Source: Nocardia brasiliensis IFM 10847
GTDB lineage: Bacteria; Actinomycetota; Actinomycetes; Mycobacteriales; Mycobacteriaceae
Length of the DNA stretch: 64,000 nt
Assembly: GCF_000710915.1 (NCBI RefSeq)
Contig: NZ_BAUA01000174.1
Coordinates: 1 to 64,000 of the forward strand
Direction: 5' to 3'
This document shows, one piece after another, positions 17,353 through 25,524 of the stretch. The position numbers and the translations under genes are program-made. The notes beneath the pieces are model-generated. The model was not told where the DNA came from and did no database searches. It saw only the letters and a list, made by a program, of their open reading frames with translations. Every line of letters starts with the position of its first letter. Position 1 is the stretch's first letter.

Positions 17353-19946
17353 ACCGCCACCTCCCCAGGACGCTCGATGGGCGCGTAGGCGGCGTCGGCG
17401 GCCGCCAGGTACGGGGCGAGCGCCACGTGCCCATCGGGCATGCGCAGCCGCGGTGGCGGTCGCATCGGCAGGATCGCACCGGAGATCAGCGCGGCCGCAC
17501 CGCTGATGCCGGATTCGGCCAGGCTGTGGTCGGTCGTCGTATCCGACATGTCTGCGCCTGAGACGGCGAGCGCGGCGAGGGTGGCCTGTAGGTCACCGCC
17601 GTCGTCGGCCGAATGATGCTCGGCCACATGGGTTCCGGAATTGATCGTGGTCTCGATCAGATCGGCCAGGAGCGTGGTGTCGCCGAGTTGATCCGCCCAC
17701 TGGAACATTCCGGCCTGGATCACCGCGTTCATCTCGCGCCAGGAGATGCGGGCCGCGGCGGAGGCGAAGCCGAAGCGCTGGGCGTCGACGAAAACCGCTG
17801 CGGGCAAGCCTTGTTCGAGCGCGACGCGCACGTCGCCGGCTTCGGCGGCTGCCGCCGCGCCGATCAGATCGCATTTGGCGGCGGTGACCACGTCACCGAT
17901 GTCGAGGGTGACCTGTCGCGCAGCTCTCGCGCGCGCGAGAGCTGCGTCGTAGTGCCCGGAGATCAGTTCGGCGCAGCCGAGATTGAGCAGCCCGACGGCG
18001 TGATAGCGACCATTGGCGGGGTCGGAGTCGAACACCGTGAGGACGGATTCGGTGAGTTCGGCGCCGATACTGTGGTCGCCCTGCATGATGAGCGCGCCAC
18101 CCAGGCTCAGCCGGGCGACGGCCGCCTGGAACAGCAGACCCGAGCGCGTCAGCTCGGCCGCGGCCGTGCGGAACGCGTCCGCTGCCTGCCGGTAGCGACC
18201 GGCCCGCATGTGCAGCCCGCCGATGAGTGATTCGGTGTGGGCGGTGAAAGGGTGGTGTTCGAACTCGTGCAAACCGGCACGTCCGCGCTCGAGTGCTTCC
18301 TCCGCTTCGGCGCAACGTCCGGTCTGGTAGTACACGAGGCCGAGATGTAGATCGGCGGTGGCGAGTTCGGTGCGGAGCCCGAGCAGGACGTATGCCTGGC
18401 GGGCGCGGATCAGCAGATCCTCCGCCACGGCGTAGTGGCTCAGATGGTATTGACAAAGGCCGCTGAATTCCAGGCACTGAGCGGCCACCGCCCATTCCTG
18501 TGCCTGCTCGGCACCGGCTCGCACCTCGTCCAGCATCGTCAGCGCTTCGGTGAAATCACCACCGCCGTGCACGATCAGCCGACTTTCCTCCAGGAGACAG
18601 GAGCGGAGCAGTTCCTCCGAGTCGGCGTAGCGGCGTGCCTGCGCGAACAGGTGCCGAGCTGCCTGGATACGCCCGCGATGACCCTGTACCACACCGGTAT
18701 CAAGGAGACACTGCGCGTAACGCGGGTCGCTGCGATGATTCTCGAAGACCGCGGTCGCATCGCGCAGCAACTCCGCGGCCTCGGCGAAATCGCCCATCGA
18801 GATTCGCACCGTGGCGAGGTGCATATCGCATTCGGCTACGTCGAGCAGTTCGCCCGCCCCCACATAATGCGCTCGCGCACGCCGATAGGCCGCCGTGGCG
18901 TCCTCGTAGTCGCTGCAATTCTGTAGCACTATCCCGAGGGTCACATCAGCGGCTGCGGCGAGGCCGGGTTCATCCGCCGCCAGCCACTGTGCGCGGACAA
19001 CGGTGAATTCGACGATCGCCGCGCGTAACCGGCCCGCGCGCAGGTGGAGTTCGCCTGCCCGGAAACGGGACTGACCCGCCTGCAAATGCCTGCCCGCTGC
19101 CGCATACCCCGCGCCGGCCGCGCTGAACGCGGCCGCCGCATCCTCCTTGCGTCCGTCCGCGAGGTACAGCTCGGCGAGTTCCTCATCGCAGTTCGCGGCC
19201 CCAGCAGCATTCCCCTCGACCGTTGCTGAGGCCTTCGCGCGAACGAATTCCTGTTCCGCCGTGGCGGTCTCACCCAACTCCCGGCACGCCAGCCCGATCG
19301 CGTAGGAGCATGCGCCGGTCCGCGACAGCTCCCCGGCCCGCTCGTAAAGCTCTCGGGCGGTGCGATGTTCGTCGCGGACCCGGTGCGCGTCCTCGATTTC
19401 CATCGCCGCCTCGCCGCAGGACTCCCGGCATTCGGCGGCCTCGACGATCCGGTCGACGGCGAGGTAGCGCTCGGCGGCGCGTCGCCACACGATCATGGCT
19501 TCGCGGAACTGGCCCGTGTCGGCGAGCGCGCTGCCGAGGATCGCGTCGCAATCGGCCTGCTCTTCGAGATCGCCGAAGCATTCGAGCCCGGTGGCGGCCC
19601 GGCGCAGATACGGCACCGCGCGCTCGGGCTGTTCCAGCACATCGAAGCCACGGCCGGCCATTTCGGCGCATTCGACGGACAATTCGGTGAGCGGCCCCGC
19701 GGCGAGCAGATCCGCGGCACGCGCATACGCGTCGGTCGCCTGCTCCACCTGTTCCGATTCCGCGTGCGCGGCGCCGATTCCGTAGAGGCATTCGGCGGTG
19801 CGTTCGGTCTGCTCCGCGCCGTCGCATTCGGCCAGCGCGGCGGTGAACGCGCCGATCGCGTCGGCGGCGTTCCCGTCCTCGAGCAGGGCTAGGCCGTGCA
19901 GGAAAACGGCGCTCGGCCATGGTGATGCAGGCGGGGGAGCGGTCAT
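17346..19946 (-). CDS. large tetratricopeptide-repeat protein
   Basis: An 866-residue protein made almost entirely of about 40-residue helical repeats with TPR-like spacing: FLHGLALLEDGNAADAIGAF, CLYGIGAAHAESEQVEQATD, ADVTLGIVLQNCSDYEDATA, CLEFSGLCQYHLSHYAVAED, ADLHLGLVYYQTGRCAEAEE and MLGNLGC-like blocks through about residue 740. Cysteine is unusually frequent for a TPR scaffold. The last 100 residues contain a non-repeat tail. The ATG at 19946 overlaps the microprotein stop (ATGA). TPR proteins pair with CHAT proteases in known peptide-sensing systems, where the TPR part recognises the trigger. That is the likeliest role here, but the ligand is unknown. Confidence 0.8.
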   Translation of the reverse strand: MTAPPPASPWPSAVFLHGLALLEDGNAADAIGAFTAALAECDGAEQTERTAECLYGIGAAHAESEQVEQATDAYARAADLLAAGPLTELSVECAEMAGRGFDVLEQPERAVPYLRRAATGLECFGDLEEQADCDAILGSALADTGQFREAMIVWRRAAERYLAVDRIVEAAECRESCGEAAMEIEDAHRVRDEHRTARELYERAGELSRTGACSYAIGLACRELGETATAEQEFVRAKASATVEGNAAGAANCDEELAELYLADGRKEDAAAAFSAAGAGYAAAGRHLQAGQSRFRAGELHLRAGRLRAAIVEFTVVRAQWLAADEPGLAAAADVTLGIVLQNCSDYEDATAAYRRARAHYVGAGELLDVAECDMHLATVRISMGDFAEAAELLRDATAVFENHRSDPRYAQCLLDTGVVQGHRGRIQAARHLFAQARRYADSEELLRSCLLEESRLIVHGGGDFTEALTMLDEVRAGAEQAQEWAVAAQCLEFSGLCQYHLSHYAVAEDLLIRARQAYVLLGLRTELATADLHLGLVYYQTGRCAEAEEALERGRAGLHEFEHHPFTAHTESLIGGLHMRAGRYRQAADAFRTAAAELTRSGLLFQAAVARLSLGGALIMQGDHSIGAELTESVLTVFDSDPANGRYHAVGLLNLGCAELISGHYDAALARARAARQVTLDIGDVVTAAKCDLIGAAAAAEAGDVRVALEQGLPAAVFVDAQRFGFASAAARISWREMNAVIQAGMFQWADQLGDTTLLADLIETTINSGTHVAEHHSADDGGDLQATLAALAVSGADMSDTTTDHSLAESGISGAAALISGAILPMRPPPRLRMPDGHVALAPYLAAADAAYAPIERPGEVAVW

Positions 19947-20095
19947 CGCTGCCAGTTGCCGCCGTGGGAGTTGCAGACCAGCCCGGTGTTCTTGCAGGCG
20001 CCGCAGTTCATGTGGCCGAATATGTTGGAGCCACCGCCGCGACCCTTACACGACTGGCAATCGTTCAGATGTTTCGCGCATTTCTCGCACTGCAT
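19943..20095 (-). CDS. 50-residue CxxC-rich microprotein, first gene of the operon
   Basis: A very short gene (ATG 20093-20095, stop TGA 19943-19945) whose stop overlaps the TPR start by 4 nt. The product has eight cysteines in 50 residues: MQCEKC at the start, then CQSCKGRGGG, CGACKNTG, and a final single Cys in LVCNSHGG. CQSCKGRG is exactly the DnaJ zinc-finger pattern CxxCxGxG, and CGACKNTG resembles its second half, so a zinc-binding knuckle is the straightforward reading. It starts with GAGAAAG about eight bases upstream. Because the operon also encodes a radical SAM enzyme, it might instead be a modified peptide; that alternative is speculative. Confidence 0.72.
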   Translation of the reverse strand: MQCEKCAKHLNDCQSCKGRGGGSNIFGHMNCGACKNTGLVCNSHGGNWQR

Positions 20096-20227
20096 GACGG
20101 TATCTTTCTCGTTGCTTCGAGCCGGATTCGGCGAATATCGAGAACGATACGGAGCGGGCGCGGCGGGCAGTATCCGCCGAACAGATGAATCGGCCGAATC
20201 AGCAAGGGCCGCCGCAAAATCCGGTCG
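20096..20227. promoter_or_regulatory. probable promoter region of the 12-gene operon
   Basis: This 132-bp gap between the microprotein ATG and the stop of the upstream regulator is the only sizeable non-coding stretch ahead of the operon. It contains an inverted repeat ATTCG-G-CGAAT at 20126-20136, a candidate operator. No convincing -35/-10 pair could be fixed by eye. Confidence 0.4.
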
Positions 20228-20974
20228 CTATCCGTAGGGGCGCACCACGTCGGCGTTGCCGTGGCGGCGGCACCAGCTGACGATGTATCGCATATGCAGC
20301 CCGCACCAGCGGGCGACGGCGGGCAGGGTCATCGGCACGAGCGGATCGTGTTCATTTCGCGCCCTGATGATCGGCCCCAGATAGTGATTGGTGACCTTGT
20401 TCGCGGTGTTGAGGCCGACACCGGCGACCTCGGCCAGGGAGGCGAGGTCGACCGCGCCGCCCGCCGCGATCGCGCCCGCGAGGCGGGCGGCGGTGTTGCC
20501 GCGCCTGCCCTCGAACAATTCACACAGGGGGCGCGGCAGGGTCGTCGCGCCCGGCGGCGGTGGGCGGCGGCCGAGGGCGGCCGTGCGGATCGCGGCGAGC
20601 AACGGCTCGACGCCGGCCGACTTCTGGCACACCGCGGCCACTTCCGGACGCCTGCGGGCCTCCTCCAGATGTTCGCGTTCCATGCTGTGGCCCTGGGCGG
20701 CCAGGATCACCGGGGCGACCCGGTCGGCCTCGTGCATCGTGCTGAGCACGTCGAGGCCGTCGAAGGCGAGTTCGAGCGCCAGTTCGGGGCGGTTCCACAC
20801 CAGGTCGGTGAGCACGACATCGAAGCGCACGTTGTCCATGATGTGGCGGCGGACGTCGTCCTTGTCGATCGCGACCGCCACGGTCGAGCGGGGGAACACC
20901 GAGGCGATCACGGGCTCGATCACCCGGCCCAACGGCGATGCCACCAGGATGCGGTAGTCCATGCCGGCGATCAT
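20228..20974 (-). CDS. receiver-like/HTH transcriptional regulator (atypical response regulator)
   Basis: About 248 residues. The N-terminal part reads as a receiver domain: strand RILVASPLG, candidate phospho-acceptor Asp57 in VVLTDLVWN, and a conserved Lys in VCQKSAG. The usual acidic pair after the first strand is replaced by Ala-Ser (12-13), so metal-dependent phosphorylation may be lost. The C-terminal part has a helix-turn-helix, LASLAEVAGVGLNTANKVTNHYL, probably DNA-binding. The start is not certain: ATG 20974 (used) or ATG 20962. It lies directly upstream of the 12-gene operon on the same strand and is divergent from a free-standing LuxR HTH gene; either could control the operon. Confidence 0.65.
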   Translation of the reverse strand: MIAGMDYRILVASPLGRVIEPVIASVFPRSTVAVAIDKDDVRRHIMDNVRFDVVLTDLVWNRPELALELAFDGLDVLSTMHEADRVAPVILAAQGHSMEREHLEEARRRPEVAAVCQKSAGVEPLLAAIRTAALGRRPPPPGATTLPRPLCELFEGRRGNTAARLAGAIAAGGAVDLASLAEVAGVGLNTANKVTNHYLGPIIRARNEHDPLVPMTLPAVARWCGLHMRYIVSWCRRHGNADVVRPYG

Positions 20975-21111
20975 CGCGCGCACCTGCGGATCGAGCAAGA
21001 TGTTGCCGGTATGTCGCGGGCAGTGGTGTGTCCATGCTCGAAATCGCCGCAGGCATGCAGCATTACCCGCTGTATCCGGCGCGAGTTCCGCGCATTGTTG
21101 ACGGGCGTCGA

Positions 21112-21133
21112 TGACATCGTTTCGGTGACATCG
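21112..21133. promoter_or_regulatory. direct repeat TGACATCG x2 in the divergent regulator promoter
   Basis: Two copies of TGACATCG at 21112-21119 and 21126-21133 are spaced 14 nt start to start, in the 232-bp region between the receiver-like regulator and the LuxR HTH gene. A direct-repeat operator for one of them is possible. Confidence 0.35.
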
Positions 21134-21206
21134 CCACCGCCACAACCCCATCCGTTCGTCGCAGCCTCGGGAGCATGCGACGCGCGGACCTCTCCAGGGA
21201 GCATCG

Positions 21207-21464
21207 ATGTCCGAACCGCTCGGCTACCCGGCCTACGAATGCCCGGCCCTGAGCCCGCGCGAAAAGCAGGTCTTGCTCGTCTGGCTGCGCTGCGACTCCA
21301 AAGCCGCCGCGGCCCGCACCCTCTACCTCTCCGTAGCGACGGTCAACACCCACATCGCCCGCATCCGAGCCAAATACGCCGCCGCCGCCCGCCCCGCCCC
21401 CACCAAAGCCGCCCTCTTCGCCCGCGCCATCCAGGACGACCTCGTCACCCTCGACGAATGGTGA
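21207..21464 (+). CDS. free-standing LuxR-type HTH protein
   Basis: An 85-residue protein consisting only of a LuxR/GerE DNA-binding domain. LSPREKQVLLVWLRCDSKAA and the recognition region LYLSVATVNTHIARIRAKYA are typical, and no receiver or sensor domain precedes them. It is divergent from the receiver-like gene, so the pair looks like a response regulator split into two polypeptides. It ends 16 bp from the convergent ABC-F stop. Target genes are not known; the adjacent 12-gene operon is the nearest candidate. Confidence 0.8.
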   Translation: MSEPLGYPAYECPALSPREKQVLLVWLRCDSKAAAARTLYLSVATVNTHIARIRAKYAAAARPAPTKAALFARAIQDDLVTLDEW

Positions 21465-21480
21465 ACCCCCCGTCAGTCGT

Positions 21481-23163
21481 TCAGCGGGTGCGTTGGACGC
21501 GGGGTTCGGTCCAGATGGGGGTGGGGGATTCGTAGACGGTGCCGTCGGAGCCGAAGACGAGGAAGCGGTCGAATTGGCGGGCGAACCAGCGGTCGTGGGT
21601 GACGGTGACCACGGTGCCCGCGAAATCGGCGATGCCCTGTTCGAGGGCTTCGGCGGAATGCAGGTCCAGGTTGTCGGTGGGTTCGTCGAGCAGCAGCATG
21701 GTGACGCCGGACAGTTCGAGCAGCAAGATCTGCAGCCGCGCCTGCTGACCGCCGGACAGGTCGTCGAAGCGTTGTTCGGCGGCCTGCACGAGGCCGTAGC
21801 GGTCGAGCACGCGGCTGGCGGCCTCGCGGCCCATACCGTCGCGATGCTCGTTGCCGGTGTGCAGGATTTCCAGCAGGGTGCGATCGGCCAGGTCCGGCCG
21901 GGCATGGGTCTGCGCGAAATATCCCGGCCGGACGCGCGCGCCGAGGGCGGCGACGCCGGTGTGCGGTACCGGCGCGAGGTCGAGATCGCCGACGGGGCGA
22001 TGCTCGGCATCGGGATCCGTACCGCCGGTCGCGAGCAGACGCAGGAAGTGTGATTTGCCGGATCCGTTGGCGCCGAGCACCGCAACGCGGTCGCCGTACC
22101 AGATCTCCGCGTCGAACGGCCGCATCAACCCGGTGAGTTCCAACTGCGTGCACACCAGCGCCCGCTTGCCCGTCCGTCCGCCGCGCAAGCGTACGGAAAC
22201 GTTCTGCCGCAACGGAATCGCCTCCGGCGGCCCGGCCGCCTCGAACTTGGCCAACCTGGTCTGCGCGGCGTGGTAGCGCGCCGCCACGCCGTCGTTGTAT
22301 TTCGCCTTCTCCCGTAACCGCAGCACCAGCGCCCGCAGTTTCGCGTGGTCTTCGTCCCAGCGCCGGCGCAGTTCGGCCAGGCGTGCCGTACGATCCTCGC
22401 GCGCTTGGTGATAGCCGGCGAAGTCACCGCCGTGGATCCACGAGCCGGCCCCGCTGACCCCGGGTTCGAGGGTGATGATCCGGGTGGCCGCGTTCGCGAT
22501 CAGCTCCCGGTCGTGACTGACGAACAGCACGGACTTCGCCGACGCCGCGATCGTGCGTTCCAGCCACTGCTTGCCCGGCACGTCCAGATAGTTGTCCGGC
22601 TCATCGAGCAGCAGCACTTCGTCCGGCCCCGCGAACAACGCCTCCAGAACCAGGCGTTTCTGCTCGCCACCGCTCAGCGTGCGCACCGCCCGCCACTTGG
22701 CGCGATCGAAGGCGACGCCGAGCGCGGTGGTGGTCACGTTGTCCCAGAACGCCTCGATCTCGTAGCCGCCGATGTCACCCCACCCGGTCAGCGCATGCGC
22801 GTAGGCCAATTGCGTTGTCTCGTCGTCGGTTTCGATCAACGCGTCCTCGGCGGCGTCGAGCGTTCGCGCGGCGGCCCGCACCGGTGGTGCGGCCACCGAG
22901 AGGAGCAGGTCGCGGGCGGTCGATTCGTCGTCGATCTGCCCGATGAACTGACGCATGACGCCCAGCGATCCGGACCGGGTCACGGCGCCCTCATCGGCCG
23001 TGACGTCGCCGGCGATGATCCGCACCAGCGTCGTCTTACCGGTCCCGTTCGGCCCGATCAACGCGGCCTTGACGCCCTCACCGATACGAAAGTTCACCCC
23101 GTCGAGGAGCTGTCGTCCATCCGGCAGGAAATAGTCGACATCGGAAACATCTACGTGGGCCAC
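21481..23163 (-). CDS. ABC-F family ATP-binding protein
   Basis: A 560-residue soluble protein with two ABC ATPase domains and no membrane domain. Domain 1: Walker A GPNGTGKTT, signature LSGGEQKR, Walker B LLLDEPDNYLD. Domain 2: GANGSGKSH, LSGGQQAR, LLLDEPTDNLD. The linker between them (around residues 245-310) is the helical, Arg/Lys-rich segment expected for ribosome-binding ABC-F proteins. The family acts in translation (EttA/Uup-like) or in ribosome protection against antibiotics; sequence alone does not separate these. The GTG at 23163 has GGAG five bases upstream. It is divergent from the sugar transporter operon. Confidence 0.9.
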   Translation of the reverse strand: MAHVDVSDVDYFLPDGRQLLDGVNFRIGEGVKAALIGPNGTGKTTLVRIIAGDVTADEGAVTRSGSLGVMRQFIGQIDDESTARDLLLSVAAPPVRAAARTLDAAEDALIETDDETTQLAYAHALTGWGDIGGYEIEAFWDNVTTTALGVAFDRAKWRAVRTLSGGEQKRLVLEALFAGPDEVLLLDEPDNYLDVPGKQWLERTIAASAKSVLFVSHDRELIANAATRIITLEPGVSGAGSWIHGGDFAGYHQAREDRTARLAELRRRWDEDHAKLRALVLRLREKAKYNDGVAARYHAAQTRLAKFEAAGPPEAIPLRQNVSVRLRGGRTGKRALVCTQLELTGLMRPFDAEIWYGDRVAVLGANGSGKSHFLRLLATGGTDPDAEHRPVGDLDLAPVPHTGVAALGARVRPGYFAQTHARPDLADRTLLEILHTGNEHRDGMGREAASRVLDRYGLVQAAEQRFDDLSGGQQARLQILLLELSGVTMLLLDEPTDNLDLHSAEALEQGIADFAGTVVTVTHDRWFARQFDRFLVFGSDGTVYESPTPIWTEPRVQRTR

Positions 23164-23252
23164 AGGGCTCCAGACAACCCGTTCCGTCCGATCGTCGCAA
23201 CCGAATTTCGCAATGCGCGCCGGTACCGGGCGTCTTGTGACACCGTCTGAAG

Positions 23253-24638
23253 ATGGGATCGAAAATGCGGGTGCTCGCGGTGGCGGTGAGCGTCGGTGTG
23301 TCCTTGACGGGGGTGACGGCCTGCGGGTCGGACGGCGACGGCGAGTCGCTGACGATCACCGCGAACGCGATCAATTCCGCGGGCGGGAAGAACGCCGCCG
23401 AAGCGAAGTGGATCGAAGACTGGGTCATCCCGGAATTCGTGGCACAGCAGCGAGCCAAGGGCGTCACCGTGCGGGTGAAGTTCCAGGCGACGGGGGTGCC
23501 CGACGAGGACTACAAGAGCCGGATCGCCAAGGATCTGAAGACCGGCACCGGCGCGGATGTCGTTTCGCTGGACGGGATCTGGGTCGGTGAGTTCGCCGAG
23601 GGCGAGCAGATCGCGCCGCTGGACGAACTGGTCGGCGCCGACAAGGTCAAGGCGTGGGACGGCTGGCGGCAGATGCCGGAATCGGTGCAGCGGTTGCTGT
23701 CCTACAACGGTGCGCAGTACGGCATCCCGCAGGAGACCGACGGGCGGGTGCTGTTCTTCAACCGGAAGCTGTTCGAGCAGGCGGGTTTACCGGCGGACTG
23801 GCAGCCGACCGGTTGGGACGACGTGCTCGCGGCGGGCCGCAAGCTGAAGACGGTGCCCGGTGTGCTTCCGGTGCAACTCGACGCGGGCACGAGTTTCGGC
23901 GAGGCGACGACAACGCAGGGGGTGCTGCCGCTGCTGGCCGGCACGGGTAGCGAGTTGTACGAGGACGGCAAGTGGGTGGGTAACACCGCGAAATTCCGTC
24001 GGGTGCTGGAGTTCTACCGCACGCTGTACGGCGAGAAACTGGGCGACGCGCAATTGCAGCAGGACGCCAAGGGCCGGGAGAAGAGTTTCGAGAAGTTCGC
24101 CGAGGGGCAGGTCGGAATCCTGTTGGAGAGCGACTATTTCTGGCGTGGAGTGCTGAACCCGGCTGGGGGCAGCGCCCCGATGGCCGACCGTGACACCGCG
24201 GTCGGCTGGGCCCGGATTCCGGCGACCACGCCGGGTACCGGGGTGCGTGGGCAGGACTTCGTGAGCATGTCCGGTGGCGGTGGCCGGGTGCTCAATCCGA
24301 AGAGCAAGAACATCGAACTGGCCTGGGAGCTGCTGCAATTCATGAACTCGCCGGCGGCGTTCGCGCAACTGCTGGCCGCCGGCGGCCCGCGGATCACCGC
24401 GCGCCAGGACGTGAATGCCGATGTGCTGAGCGGTGATCCGTTGCTTACCTTCGTATCGCGACAGGTCTTGCCGACCACGTCGCTGCGCCCCGCCTTACCG
24501 GAATACGCCCGGGTGTCGAAGGCGATCCAGCAGGCGACGCTGGACGTGATCACCGGAACGAGCCCTGCCGACGCCGCCGCCGAGTACGGCGCCGCGGTGG
24601 CCGAGGTGGTGGGCAAGGACAAGGTGGCCGGTGACTGA
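23253..24638 (+). CDS. extracellular sugar-binding lipoprotein of an ABC importer
   Basis: A 461-residue family-1 solute-binding protein. A short signal peptide ends in a lipobox, GVTAC, with the lipidated Cys at residue 24, so it is anchored outside the cytoplasmic membrane. The mature part has typical features: GADVVSLDGIWVGEFAEG, YGIPQETDGRVLFFNR and WDDVLAAGRKLK. The ATG at 23253 starts the signal; a second ATG four codons later is also possible. It is the first gene of a four-gene operon with overlaps of 8, 4 and 1 nt to the following genes. The substrate is likely an oligo- or disaccharide but cannot be read from the sequence. Confidence 0.9.
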   Translation: MGSKMRVLAVAVSVGVSLTGVTACGSDGDGESLTITANAINSAGGKNAAEAKWIEDWVIPEFVAQQRAKGVTVRVKFQATGVPDEDYKSRIAKDLKTGTGADVVSLDGIWVGEFAEGEQIAPLDELVGADKVKAWDGWRQMPESVQRLLSYNGAQYGIPQETDGRVLFFNRKLFEQAGLPADWQPTGWDDVLAAGRKLKTVPGVLPVQLDAGTSFGEATTTQGVLPLLAGTGSELYEDGKWVGNTAKFRRVLEFYRTLYGEKLGDAQLQQDAKGREKSFEKFAEGQVGILLESDYFWRGVLNPAGGSAPMADRDTAVGWARIPATTPGTGVRGQDFVSMSGGGGRVLNPKSKNIELAWELLQFMNSPAAFAQLLAAGGPRITARQDVNADVLSGDPLLTFVSRQVLPTTSLRPALPEYARVSKAIQQATLDVITGTSPADAAAEYGAAVAEVVGKDKVAGD

Positions 24639-25524
24639 CCGGGCCGCAACCGATTCCGATGTGGCGGGACTGGGACGCTGGAAGGCGAGCGCGTTCGTCA
24701 CACCGGCGCTGCTGCTGATCGCGGCGTTCCTGGTGTTCCCGGCGCTGTGGCTGCTGTGGATCGGGCTCACCGACCTCACCGTGTCCGGGCGCACCTCCGT
24801 ACACGTTTCGGTGGTGGGACTGGACAACTACGGCAAGGCGCTGACCGATCCGCTGTTCGGCAACAGCGTCTGGATCACCCTGCTTTTCGTGTTCGGCTCG
24901 GCGATCATCGGGCAGAACTTCCTCGGCTTCACCTTGGCCTGGTCGCTGCGCGACGTGCCACGCTGGCTGCGTGCGGTGGTGGAAAGCCTGGTACTGCTGG
25001 CCTGGATCCTGCCCGCCAGTGTGGTTGCGGTGCTGTGGATCGCGATGCTGGACCGCGACGAAGGAACGGTGAACCGGCTGCTGGACAGTCCGGGTTACGC
25101 CTGGATGATCGAGCACCCGCTGGTCGTCATCATCGTGTTCAACATCTGGCGCGGCACGGCGTTTTCCATGCTGCTCTATTCGGCCGCGCTGTCCACGGTG
25201 CCGCCATCGCAACTGGAGACTGCGCGCCTGGCGGGAGCATCCGGCCCACAGGTGTTGCGGGACGCGGTATTTCCGCATGTGCGCGGGCATGTCCTGACCA
25301 ACACCCTGCTGATCAGCCTGTGGACGTTCAACGATTTCACGCCGTACCTGCTGACCCGTGGCGAACCGAACCATCGCAGCGAAACCCTGCCGATCTTCCT
25401 GTACCGGCAGGGCATCGATGACGGCGCACTGGGTTACGGCGCCGCCGCCTCGGTGCTGATGCTGCTGATCAATCTGGTGCTCGCACTGTTCTATCTACGA
25501 CTGTTGCGGCGGAGGCCGGCATGA
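24631..25524 (+). CDS. sugar ABC transporter permease (MalF-like)
   Basis: A 297-residue inner-membrane permease with six predicted hydrophobic segments, the first being FVTPALLLIAAFLVFPALWLLW. The EAA loop that contacts the ATPase is LETARLAGASGPQVLRDAVFP. The GTG at 24631 overlaps the binding-protein stop by 8 nt. It pairs with the next permease to form the heterodimeric channel of the CUT1-type importer. Confidence 0.9.
   Translation: MTDRAATDSDVAGLGRWKASAFVTPALLLIAAFLVFPALWLLWIGLTDLTVSGRTSVHVSVVGLDNYGKALTDPLFGNSVWITLLFVFGSAIIGQNFLGFTLAWSLRDVPRWLRAVVESLVLLAWILPASVVAVLWIAMLDRDEGTVNRLLDSPGYAWMIEHPLVVIIVFNIWRGTAFSMLLYSAALSTVPPSQLETARLAGASGPQVLRDAVFPHVRGHVLTNTLLISLWTFNDFTPYLLTRGEPNHRSETLPIFLYRQGIDDGALGYGAAASVLMLLINLVLALFYLRLLRRRPA

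Noticed and set aside
19943-20095. Reading the Cys-rich microprotein as a RiPP precursor
   Set aside because: The CxxCxGxG pattern fits a zinc knuckle better, and there is no leader/core layout or dedicated RiPP recognition domain; kept only as an alternative.
5910-20095. Naming the operon as a known anti-phage system
   Set aside because: The components occur in conflict systems, but I cannot match this gene set to a described system, and no integrase, tRNA boundary or defence neighbours are visible.
23213-23590. Plus-strand frame overlapping the binding-protein start
   Set aside because: The neighbouring frame encodes a signal peptide, lipobox and a full binding protein; this one is a shadow.
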